Below are positions 5,976 to 12,830 of a DNA stretch of 12,830 nucleotides, in pieces. The stretch covers positions 1-12,830 of the forward strand of contig CALMOL010000291.1 in assembly GCA_937871685.1 (NCBI GenBank). The letters run 5' to 3'. Numbering within the stretch: position 1 is the first letter of the stretch; every line of letters begins with the position of its first letter. The notes beneath the pieces are model-generated. The model was not told where the DNA came from. It searched no databases and saw only the letters and a list, made by a program, of their open reading frames with translations. The translations under genes were made by a program, and so were the position numbers. Origin of the DNA: an uncultured Verrucomicrobiota bacterium (GTDB lineage: Bacteria > Verrucomicrobiota > Verrucomicrobiia > Chthoniobacterales > SZAS-18).

Positions 5976-8900
5976 ATGAAAACTCTCCGCATTTTCGTCA
6001 GCAGTCCCGGCGACGTCGGCCTGGAGCGAGAGATGGCGGATAAAGTCATCCAGCGGCTCGGGGCAGAATTCGCGGGATGGGTCACGCTTGCCCCATACTT
6101 TTGGGAGAAGATGCCCATGCACATGGGCGAGGATTACCAGGAGCAGATCGCCTCGCCGGAAGGACACGAGATTTTCATCTGCATCCTATGGTCGCGCCTA
6201 GGCTCTCGGCTCCACGTCAAGCACGCGCGGGCCGATGGAACTCGTTATCATTCCGGGACAGAGTTTGAGGTGGAGGTGGCCCTGCGGGCCTACCGGGAGT
6301 CTGGACGGGTTCCACGCATCCTCATTTACCGCCGGGACGAAACGCCGCTGATCCCGGCCGAGACCCGCAAGCAATTCAAGGAGAAGAGCCGCCAGTGGCT
6401 GCTGCTCGACCAGTTCTTTGACAAGTGGTTCACCGACAAGGCCGACGGCGGCACCTTCACCGCGGCCTATAACTTATACAAAAATACCGCGGAGTTCGAG
6501 GCGATCCTGGAATCGCACCTGCGCATCCTCATCGCCGAGTTGACCGACGCGCCACGGGTGGCGACGCCCGCCCAGGTGACCATCGAGTGGCGAGGCGAAT
6601 CACCGTATCGTGGCCTGGAAGCGTTCGACCTCGCGCACGCGCCGATCTTTTTCGGGCGCACGCGCGCCGTGGACGAGGTGATCGCCCGGCTGCGGGACCG
6701 CGCGAGCGCCGAGGCTTGCCCGTTCGTGCTGATCTTCGGGGGCAGCGGCAGCGGGAAGTCATCGCTTCTGCGTGCCGGGGTGCTGCCTGCGCTCAAGGCC
6801 GGCGGCGCCGATGGCATCGACCTGTGGCGGCACGCCCTGCTGGTGCCAGCGCAGACCGTGCGCGCGGGGGATCTTTTCGACGGCCTGGCGGCGGCCCTGC
6901 TCCAGCCAGAGGCGCTGCCAGAGCTTGCCGAAGTGGCGGTGTCCGAGAAGCAGCTCGCCACTCTCCTGCGGGGAAGCCCCGAAGGCGCCGGCGCCCTGCT
7001 TCTCGGGACGCTGCGGCAAGTGGCGCGCCACGAGCACCTCGCCGAAAAGCGGCGGCTGCAAGACCGCGCCGACGAATGCGACAAGCAGGGCCGCCGCGCG
7101 GATGGCGACGTCTGGCGCGAAATCGACAAGAACCTGCGCTTCCCCGAGCCCCGGCTCATTGTGGCCATCGACCAGATGGAGGAAATGTTCACGGACGAGG
7201 AGCGCTTCAGCGCAGCCAACCGCGAGCAATTCGTCCGCTCGCTCGACTCCCTGGCGCGGGGCGGCGGCGTGTGGGTGACTGCCACCCTGCGCAGCGATTT
7301 CTTCGCGCGGTGCGAGAAGCTGCCCGACTTGGTGCAGCTCAAGGCCGACAAGGGCCAGTTCCACTTGCTGCCGCCGACCGCGATGGAGCTGGGCCAGATC
7401 ATCCGGCTGCCGGCGCAAGCCGTGGGCGTCACCTTCGAGGAGGACCCGGTCCGCGGCCGGCTGGAGGATGTGCTGCGTGACGCGGCCGCGGGCAATCCGG
7501 CCGCGCTGCCGCTGCTCGAGTTCGCCCTGGCGCGCCTCTTCGAGGCAGGCGCGCCGCGGCGGCAGCTCACGCACGCGGACTACGACGCGCTGGGCGGCGC
7601 CGCCGGAGCGGGCCTGCGAGGGGTCCTCGTCGCGCGCGCGGAAGAAATCTTCGGCAAGCTCTCGGCCGCGGAGCAGGCCGCTTTTCCCGCGGCGTTCGGG
7701 CGACTGGCGACCGCCGGCACGCAGGGCGGGGGGGATGGCCCGCGCTTCCTGCGCCGCGCGGTGCCGCTGCTGCCCCGCGGCAACGCCGCGCCCGCGAGCG
7801 AGGAACTGCTCCGCAAGTTCTTGGATGCCCGCCTGCTTGTGGCCGACACGACCGACGGGCGCGAGTTTGTCGCCGTGGCGCACGAGGCGCTGCTCAACGA
7901 GTGGCCGCGGCTGCGCGAGACGCTCGAGCACACGGAGAACTATCTTCGCCTGCGCGCCCGCGTGGCGGCCGCCGCGGCGGAATGGGACCGGGAGGGCCGC
8001 CCGGCGGCGCGGCTCGCGACGGGCCTGACGCTCGCCGAGGCCAGGGAAGTCAAGGCCCGGGAGCGCGGCCATCAGTCCACGGTCGAGGAGGCCTACACGG
8101 ATCTGTCCGTTCGTCGGGGCCGCCGTCGCTTGGTGCAGACGCTCCTCGCCGCGGCGGCGCTCGTGACCCTCTTCGCCGCGCTGGCCGTGGGCGCGATCCG
8201 CGCCGCGCGCCGGGCGCCGCGGCTCGCGGCGCGCTCGGCCCGGGCGCGGGCGCAGCCGCGCTTCGCGGCGGCCGCCGCGCCCGGCGCGCTCGGTTTCCGC
8301 GCCCGGGCCCGCGCGGCCGGGGGGGCCCCCGGGGAGGCGGCGGCCAGCCGGCTGTGGTTTGCGCTCACCGAGCGCGCGTGGCCGCTGCCGCTCTCGGCGC
8401 TGATGGCACACGGGGCAGACGTGCTCGGAGCGCGCTTCTCGCCGGATGGACGGCGCGTCGTTTCCGCCGGGCGGGACGGCAACGCGAGGCTCTGGGATGC
8501 ATCCAGCGGCCAGCCGGCCGGCAAGCCGCTGGCTCATCCGGGCGGCCTCGTGCGCGCCGCCCTCTTCAGCCCGGACGGCCGGCGCGTGCTGACCGCCTGC
8601 CACGACGGCACGGCGCGGCTCTGGGACGCGGCCTCGGCGCAGCCGGTGGCAGGCTGGGTCGTCGGACATGGGAACGCCGTCAGCGCAGCGACTTTCAGCG
8701 CCCGCGGGCGGTGGGTGGCGACGGGCTCGCTCGACGGCACCGCCCGCACCTGGGAGACCACCACCGGGCAGCGGGCCGCCGAGCTGCCCCACGGGGAGAA
8801 TGTCCACACCCTTTCGTTTCATCCGCGGGAGGAAAACCTCCTGCTGACCGTGTGCGGCGAACGGGTGCGCTTGTGGGACGCGGCCAACGGCCGGCAGATT

Positions 8901-10730
8901 CTGGAGATTCATGCCGGGACGACCATCAACTCCGCGAGCTTCAGCCCGGACGGCACGAGGATTGTCACCGCCGGCGAAGACGGCACGGCGCGCCTGTGGG
9001 GCGCGACCGATGGCCTGGCCGTCACGGGGGCGCTGAAGCACGACGTGGCCTTGCGCGACGCCGTCTTCAGCCCCGATGGCGCGCTGGTGGCCACGCTGGC
9101 CGACACGCGCGTGGCGCTCTGGAACACTGACGGCACGAGCGCCGGCTCGCTGCCGCACCGCGCCGCGGTGACGGTCGTTCGCTTCAGCGGCGAAGGGCAG
9201 CGCATCTTCACCGCCACGAGCGCCGGCCGCGTGCAAGCCTGGAGCACGCGCACGAGCAAGCCCCTCGGCGAGCCGATGCGAATGAACCGGCCCGTCGCAT
9301 CGCTCGACGTTCGCGAGGGCGGCCGCGCGGTGCTGGCCGTCACCACGGACGGATTCCTGCGCGTGTGGCGCCCGCCGGTCCTTTCGCCCGTGGCCGATCG
9401 TCTTGTCGCCAAGGACGGCGGAGCGGCCCAGGCGTTCGCGCCGAGTCTTGACGGGCGGAAGTTTCTCATCGTGGGCGTGGACGGCCGGGCGCGAGGCTGG
9501 GACGCGGTGGCGCGCGTCCCGCTGCCCGGCGCGCCCTTGCATCCAGGCGCGCTCTGCGCCGCCTGGAGCCCCGATGGCCAGCAGATCATCACGGGTGGAT
9601 CGGACGCCGCCGCCCGTGTCTGGCGCGCGGAGGATGGCAAGCTCGTCTGCGCGCTGGAATCGCTGGGTGGCACGGTGGAGGCCGTGGCCTTCAGCCCCGA
9701 TGGGAAGCGCTGCGCCACCGCCACGGACGCCGGGCTGGCCCGGCTTTGGGAAATGCCGACGGGACGGGCCGTTGGCCGTCCGATGGAGCACGGCGCGCGC
9801 ATTCGCAGCGTCGCGTTCAGCCCGGATGGCCGGCACTTGGTCACCTCCTCCGGCGAGGAACCCGCCCGCGCGTGGGACGCCTCGACCGGAGAGCCGACGG
9901 CGCTGGGACTCCGCGGAGCGGAGGGCTTCCGGCGCGTCGTGTATTCTCCCGTCGGAGATCGGATTGCCACCGTTTCACCCGAGGGAGCACGGCTGTGGAA
10001 CGCCGGCGGCGAGCCGCTGGCCAGCGCGATGCCTCACAAGGGGGCCATCACCGATGTCGCCTTCAGCGCGGATGGGCGTCGTCTGGCCACCGCATCGAGG
10101 GACGGCACCGCGGCCCTCTGGGACGCGCGCACCGGCCTTTCGGCGGGCGATTCGATGGCGCACGCCGGCGAGGTGCGACGCGTGCTTTTCTCCCCCGGTG
10201 GCGCGCGCCTGGCAACGGTCTCGGAGGAGGGCGAGGTGCGGGCATGGGACACGGCGACCGGGCAGCCGCTGACCGAGGTGCTCCCGCACGACGCGGGAGT
10301 GAGCGGCTTGGCCTTCAGCCCGGACGGAGAATCGCTTTTCATCGCCGGCGGTGATGGCGCGGTGCGCGCGTGGGACCTCCGCACCGGCGCCGGCGCGCCG
10401 GCCGCGCGGCGGCTCGCGGAGTTTGCGCGCGCATTCTCATCGGTTCGCCTGCTTGATTCCGGTCGCCTTGAGCCGCAGGACGGCGCAGCCCTTGAAACGC
10501 TGCGCGCAGAGTCGGAGTCGTGGTCGGATGCAGGGGAGGCGAGGACGCTGTTTCGTTGGTTCGCCGCCGCTGGCGCGGAGCGAAAGCTGACGCCTCTCGC
10601 GCGCCGAAACGTGGCCGCCTACGTGGCGTCGCGACTCGCGGAGAGCACGCCGGAGGCCCTCGCCGAGGCCGCGCAGCTTGCGCTCGACGATCCCGCGCCC
10701 GAGGCATCGGCCAGCAGCAAGGAGAGATAG
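5976..10730 (+). CDS. DUF4062-nSTAND1-WD40 protein: giant STAND ATPase with a putative effector domain and propeller sensor
   Basis: A 1584-residue signalling ATPase. Residues about 2-120 resemble DUF4062 (RIFVSSPGDV at 5-14, IFICILWSRLG, then SGTEFEVEVAL from S93). SPYRGLEAF (from S209) opens an nSTAND1 module: Walker A GGSGSGKSS (255-263, K261), Walker B LIVAIDQMEEMF (D399), VTATLRSDFF (434-443) and a winged-helix AHEALLNEW (H636). STAND proteins of this type are ATP switches that multimerise when a sensor domain is engaged. One membrane helix follows (about 719-740), then an Ala/Arg/Gly-rich linker (741-790), 16 WD40-like units (809-1475) and a helical tail. The membrane helix suggests the ATPase and propeller lie on different sides, or that the helix is part of an amphipathic hinge; the sequence cannot decide. 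The ATG at 5976 is used; TTG at 5967 would add three residues. No partner gene is on the same strand nearby. A phage-sensing, stress or kinase-like regulatory role is inference. Confidence 0.9.
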   Translation: MKTLRIFVSSPGDVGLEREMADKVIQRLGAEFAGWVTLAPYFWEKMPMHMGEDYQEQIASPEGHEIFICILWSRLGSRLHVKHARADGTRYHSGTEFEVEVALRAYRESGRVPRILIYRRDETPLIPAETRKQFKEKSRQWLLLDQFFDKWFTDKADGGTFTAAYNLYKNTAEFEAILESHLRILIAELTDAPRVATPAQVTIEWRGESPYRGLEAFDLAHAPIFFGRTRAVDEVIARLRDRASAEACPFVLIFGGSGSGKSSLLRAGVLPALKAGGADGIDLWRHALLVPAQTVRAGDLFDGLAAALLQPEALPELAEVAVSEKQLATLLRGSPEGAGALLLGTLRQVARHEHLAEKRRLQDRADECDKQGRRADGDVWREIDKNLRFPEPRLIVAIDQMEEMFTDEERFSAANREQFVRSLDSLARGGGVWVTATLRSDFFARCEKLPDLVQLKADKGQFHLLPPTAMELGQIIRLPAQAVGVTFEEDPVRGRLEDVLRDAAAGNPAALPLLEFALARLFEAGAPRRQLTHADYDALGGAAGAGLRGVLVARAEEIFGKLSAAEQAAFPAAFGRLATAGTQGGGDGPRFLRRAVPLLPRGNAAPASEELLRKFLDARLLVADTTDGREFVAVAHEALLNEWPRLRETLEHTENYLRLRARVAAAAAEWDREGRPAARLATGLTLAEAREVKARERGHQSTVEEAYTDLSVRRGRRRLVQTLLAAAALVTLFAALAVGAIRAARRAPRLAARSARARAQPRFAAAAAPGALGFRARARAAGGAPGEAAASRLWFALTERAWPLPLSALMAHGADVLGARFSPDGRRVVSAGRDGNARLWDASSGQPAGKPLAHPGGLVRAALFSPDGRRVLTACHDGTARLWDAASAQPVAGWVVGHGNAVSAATFSARGRWVATGSLDGTARTWETTTGQRAAELPHGENVHTLSFHPREENLLLTVCGERVRLWDAANGRQILEIHAGTTINSASFSPDGTRIVTAGEDGTARLWGATDGLAVTGALKHDVALRDAVFSPDGALVATLADTRVALWNTDGTSAGSLPHRAAVTVVRFSGEGQRIFTATSAGRVQAWSTRTSKPLGEPMRMNRPVASLDVREGGRAVLAVTTDGFLRVWRPPVLSPVADRLVAKDGGAAQAFAPSLDGRKFLIVGVDGRARGWDAVARVPLPGAPLHPGALCAAWSPDGQQIITGGSDAAARVWRAEDGKLVCALESLGGTVEAVAFSPDGKRCATATDAGLARLWEMPTGRAVGRPMEHGARIRSVAFSPDGRHLVTSSGEEPARAWDASTGEPTALGLRGAEGFRRVVYSPVGDRIATVSPEGARLWNAGGEPLASAMPHKGAITDVAFSADGRRLATASRDGTAALWDARTGLSAGDSMAHAGEVRRVLFSPGGARLATVSEEGEVRAWDTATGQPLTEVLPHDAGVSGLAFSPDGESLFIAGGDGAVRAWDLRTGAGAPAARRLAEFARAFSSVRLLDSGRLEPQDGAALETLRAESESWSDAGEARTLFRWFAAAGAERKLTPLARRNVAAYVASRLAESTPEALAEAAQLALDDPAPEASASSKER
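8196..8345 (+). other. Extremely GC-rich low-complexity linker within the STAND gene
   Basis: In 8201-8340, 130 of 140 bases are G or C, including G7-C5-G4 at 8319-8334. The encoded residues 741-790 are 42/50 Ala, Arg, Gly or Pro with one acidic residue, right after the membrane helix, where related proteins usually have a charged Glu/Gln/Ala-rich helix. The reading frame is intact across it. Confidence 0.7.
8400..10400 (+). repeat. Sixteen tandem WD40-like units
   Basis: From L809 to about residue 1475 of the STAND protein, sixteen units of about 40 residues follow the pattern H-x5-(V/A)xFSPDG-x10-DGxARxWD. Each has the end-of-blade tryptophan: LWDA, LWDA, TWET, LWDA, LWGA, LWNT, AWST, VWRP, GWDA, VWRA, LWEM, AWDA, LWNA, LWDA, AWDT, AWDL. 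Units 6-9 are the most degenerate, and unit 9 follows an irregular linker. Units are diverged from each other, so this is an old array and not a recent amplification. Sixteen blades fit two eight-bladed propellers, or 7+7 with two extra. Confidence 0.85.
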
Positions 10731-10732
10731 AC

Positions 10733-11629
10733 CTACGGATAGGAGTCCTTGTCGCGATATCGATCCGCGGCATCCTCCAGCCAGGGCGGGGAAGGCGGCG
10801 ACCTGCCAAAGACGGTGTTTCCCAAGTTTAGCCTTGAGGCCAGAAAGGCGAACCCCCGCTTGGCGTCGGCCGCGGAACGAGCCGGGTCCAGGGCATCAAT
10901 CGTCGCCAGCGCCAAGTTGCGGCATTGGGTGTCGCGCGATTTGGCAGCGTCCTGCAGGGCAGGCAGGCTCTGCTTACCCAGCAGCAGGAAAAGCCGCACC
11001 GTCTGGGATGCATTGAATGGCTGACCGTCGTTTCGCAGGTTATCCGCGGCGCGCCTTAGAACCTCAGGGGTGAAGCGGCCGCTGTAACGTTCAAGAACGC
11101 CACGCTTTTTCATCAGCCAAGCCGTTGCCCACAGCACCCAGATGTCGCGGGTGGACTCGATCTGCTCCGCCAGCAACGGCTCGAACTTGTTGAAATGCTG
11201 GTCGATGAACTCCCAGGCTTTCCAGTGGGCTCCACCCGGGATGTAGTCGGAGGGCAGGTCCGCAATGTCGCCTTTCCCAACGTAGCGGTCCTGCTCGGGC
11301 ATGCGGGCGAGGACAAAGCGCATGAACCTTTCGTCAGGCACGAAGGAAGTGGCGGAGAACAAAAGATGCAGGATCGCATCGCGGGCCTGGCGGTCCGCGT
11401 CGCCATAGAGCTCGCGGAGAAGCTGGTCGCGCAACTGGTCAGCGTAGGGCCGGAGGCGGACGACGGCGGACGAGCAGTTGCCCCTGATCTTGTCTGAGCG
11501 CATGTCCTTGAACAAGCGGCGCAGCTCCGGCTCCGTCGGCACTTGCGCCCGGAGCGCGGCCGGAGCGGCGAGGCTGGCCAAGAGGGCCGCGCAAAGCGGA
11601 AGGCGACGGGAAGAACGCGCGAGTTTCAT
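10733..11629 (-). CDS. Exported protein of unknown function with HEAT-like helical repeats
   Basis: A 298-residue protein with a clear Sec signal peptide: KLARSSRRL, a hydrophobic stretch at 10-25, and an Ala-x-Ala-type site ending LRA before Q29. The mature part is almost all helical, and the segment FLLLGKQSLPALQDAAKSR (215-233 region) followed by LALATIDAL has the two-helix look of a HEAT or TPR-like repeat. Only two cysteines remain after cleavage (C52, C236). I recognise no named family, and no catalytic motif is visible. Its stop codon is two bases from the stop of the convergent STAND gene, so the two transcripts must overlap at their 3' ends. It is divergent from the LprI-like gene, across 159 bp that show no convincing promoter or ribosome binding site. 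Periplasmic location is inferred from the signal peptide. Confidence 0.72.
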   Translation of the reverse strand: MKLARSSRRLPLCAALLASLAAPAALRAQVPTEPELRRLFKDMRSDKIRGNCSSAVVRLRPYADQLRDQLLRELYGDADRQARDAILHLLFSATSFVPDERFMRFVLARMPEQDRYVGKGDIADLPSDYIPGGAHWKAWEFIDQHFNKFEPLLAEQIESTRDIWVLWATAWLMKKRGVLERYSGRFTPEVLRRAADNLRNDGQPFNASQTVRLFLLLGKQSLPALQDAAKSRDTQCRNLALATIDALDPARSAADAKRGFAFLASRLNLGNTVFGRSPPSPPWLEDAADRYRDKDSYP

Positions 11630-11788
11630 CGGGAGGGGAAAGCTTTTCAGGCGGGAGGCTTAGCCGCGAGGGTGGGGATCGGCACTCCATCCGACAAGAA
11701 CAAAGTCATGCCCGCGAAACTCGGTGTTGCGTGGACCGCCGCCCGGCAGCTTAACTCGGAGGCTGCAAGTTCCCGGGCACCGCCTTCC

Positions 11789-12478
11789 ATGAAAATGAAC
11801 CTATGCCGGCGCGTCGGCACATTTGCCCTGTCCATTTGCCTCGTGGCCGGCCTGCCATCTCGCGCGTCGGCGCAGGAGGATGGCGACGCGGAACTAAACG
11901 CCGCCTATCGCGCGCTGGCCTCCGCGCTTCCTGCCGCCCCGCGTGAGCAGCTTCGGCGGGCGGAGCGCGCCTGGATCCGGTTCAAGGAAAGCAACCACGC
12001 CGCGTTCCGCGAGGCCGCCGGCCGGATCGGCGCGGCCCCGGTGCAGGTCGGCCGAGCCCAGGCCGATGAAAACTTGGCGCGGCGTGAACAGCTCGGTGAG
12101 CTGCTCGCGTCGCGCTCGCCGCGCAGCCCTGCCCTGGCCGCGCTTCTTGACCAAGCGGACAAGCGTTTGAACGCGGTGTATCGCCGGTGCTTGGTCGCGC
12201 TTGGACCTGGCGATGGACAACGGTTGCGCGAGACGCAACGCGCCTGGATTGAGTTTCGCGACGAGCACGCTGCGTCCGCCCGGATGATCATCTCGCCCGG
12301 CGCCGACGCGGCGCTCGCCGCCATGCTCATCGTCACCAACCGGCGCGCCCGGCAACTGGAGGAATTTTACCTCGGCGCCCCATCGGCCGGCACGCGGGAG
12401 CTGGCGTCTCCACCCGCTCCGCGTGAGCCCGAAAAAGCCGATCCGACGATTCCTGACCCGTTTGCTCGCGTGCGCTGA
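11789..12478 (+). CDS. Exported protein with two LprI-like (DUF1311) domains
   Basis: A 229-residue protein with a signal peptide (MKMNLCRRVG, hydrophobic 11-22, cleavage probably after ASA at about residue 28). The mature part holds two related domains of the LprI N-terminal type. One runs about 31-110 (DAELNAAYRALASAL, then LRRAERAWIRFKESN); the other about 120-195 (ADKRLNAVYRRCLVALG, then LRETQRAWIEFRDEH). The shared RAWIxF(K/R) signature is diagnostic. Founding members, such as mycobacterial LprI, inhibit lysozyme, but most family members are untested, and the cysteines that many carry are nearly absent here (only C134 after cleavage). A proline-rich tail ends in PDPFARVR. The ATG at 11789 is preferred over in-frame upstream starts because it gives a proper signal peptide; there is no Shine-Dalgarno sequence. 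It converges on the gene at the right edge, 60 bp away. Confidence 0.8.
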   Translation: MKMNLCRRVGTFALSICLVAGLPSRASAQEDGDAELNAAYRALASALPAAPREQLRRAERAWIRFKESNHAAFREAAGRIGAAPVQVGRAQADENLARREQLGELLASRSPRSPALAALLDQADKRLNAVYRRCLVALGPGDGQRLRETQRAWIEFRDEHAASARMIISPGADAALAAMLIVTNRRARQLEEFYLGAPSAGTRELASPPAPREPEKADPTIPDPFARVR

Positions 12479-12538
12479 ACCGGGAATGGCGAAGGCCCAG
12501 CAATCCTTTGTCGTCCAAAACCCCCTGCCGCCGGGCTT

Positions 12539-12830
12539 TCAAGGCGTCCTTTCCCGCCGGGCGAGGGGCGGGCCGAGGACTTCCTGCAGGATGATCGCGC
12601 GCCGGAGGGCGTCGGGGTGAGTCACGAGCTGGCGAGCGAGTGAGGCGGCGCTTTCCGTCGCCATCGGACTTCCCCGCCCGGCGGCGGCGAGGGTGCGGCC
12701 CGCGGGCGTCACGTTGCCGGCGCGGGTGATGTCGCCAGCCACGGCGGCGAAGTCGTCGCGGGACTGCCGCGCGGCGGCGCGCACCTCGCCGGCCGAAGCG
12801 CCGCGGTCGAAGCGCGGGTCCACATCGCGC
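12539..12830 (-). CDS. C-terminal part of an unrecognised protein (runs off the right edge)
   Basis: The minus-strand frame is open from base 12830 to a TGA at 12539-12541, giving at least 96 residues. A GTG at 12821-12823 could be a start, but the frame continues in from outside without a stop, so a longer gene is more likely. The visible part is rich in Ala and Arg with a helical look: DDFAAVAGDITRAGNVTPAG, then SLARQLVTHPDALRRAIILQ followed by EVLGPPLARR near the C-terminus. I recognise no domain or catalytic motif. It faces the LprI-like gene tail to tail. Coding status rests on the sustained open frame and plausible amino-acid composition. Confidence 0.5.
   Translation of the reverse strand, partial: RDVDPRFDRGASAGEVRAAARQSRDDFAAVAGDITRAGNVTPAGRTLAAAGRGSPMATESAASLARQLVTHPDALRRAIILQEVLGPPLARRERTP

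Noticed and set aside
7901..9130. 409-codon plus-strand frame inside the STAND gene
   Set aside because: Frame-shifted shadow made of Gly/Arg/Ala; it has no WD or ATPase motif and cannot be a second protein on this evidence.
6759..9836. Very long minus-strand open frame (over 1000 codons) opposite the STAND gene
   Set aside because: Its translation is Arg/Ala/Gly/Pro-rich without any family motif, while the plus strand encodes clear STAND and WD40 motifs. Such frames arise from GC-rich codon bias.
8400..10400. Periodic repeats considered as a CRISPR or recent tandem DNA array
   Set aside because: The periodicity is about 120 bp at protein level with strong divergence between units; it is explained by WD40 blades.

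Overview
The window is very GC-rich, gene-dense DNA from a bacterial chromosome. The mix of a DUF5069 protein, a DUF5713 protein, an LprI-like secreted protein and a giant STAND ATPase with WD40 repeats, together with near absence of Shine-Dalgarno sequences, suggests a member of the Verrucomicrobiota (PVC group). This assignment is an inference from gene content; no rRNA or other phylogenetic marker is present. I see no tRNA, rRNA, CRISPR array, transposase or integrase.

Layout, left to right. (1) The 5' part of a type I 3-dehydroquinate dehydratase gene (aroD, minus strand) runs off the left edge. Divergent from it is a polyprenyl-phosphate sugar-1-phosphate transferase (547-1935, +) that would start exopolysaccharide or O-antigen-like repeat units. 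(2) Facing it tail to tail are two minus-strand genes, a YjgR/DUF853 HerA-like ATPase (2671-3993) followed 42 bp downstream by a Uma2-family PD-(D/E)XK nuclease-like protein (1945-2628). (3) A short hairpin-rich intergenic region separates the ATPase from a small DUF5713 protein (+), which converges on a DUF5069 protein (-). That gene is divergent from a beta-carbonic anhydrase (5104-5745, +), and a possible 55-aa ORF overlaps the carbonic anhydrase stop codon. (4) A 1584-residue protein (5976-10730, +) dominates the right half: an N-terminal DUF4062-type domain, an nSTAND1 ATPase core, one transmembrane helix, 16 WD40-like units and a helical tail. (5) Two bases after its stop codon lies the stop of a convergent, probably exported HEAT-like protein (10733-11629, -). 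This is followed by a divergent exported protein with two LprI-like domains (11789-12478, +) and the 3' end of an unrecognised minus-strand gene at the right edge.

Most genes look like unrelated single-gene transcription units in divergent or convergent pairs. Only the HerA-like/Uma2 pair is a likely operon. The best candidate for an undescribed system is the DUF4062-nSTAND1-TM-WD40 protein. Its architecture (putative effector, ATP-dependent switch, propeller sensor) is that of self-contained STAND conflict or signalling proteins, but a defence role is inference only. The HerA-like ATPase with an adjacent nuclease-fold protein is a weaker second candidate.
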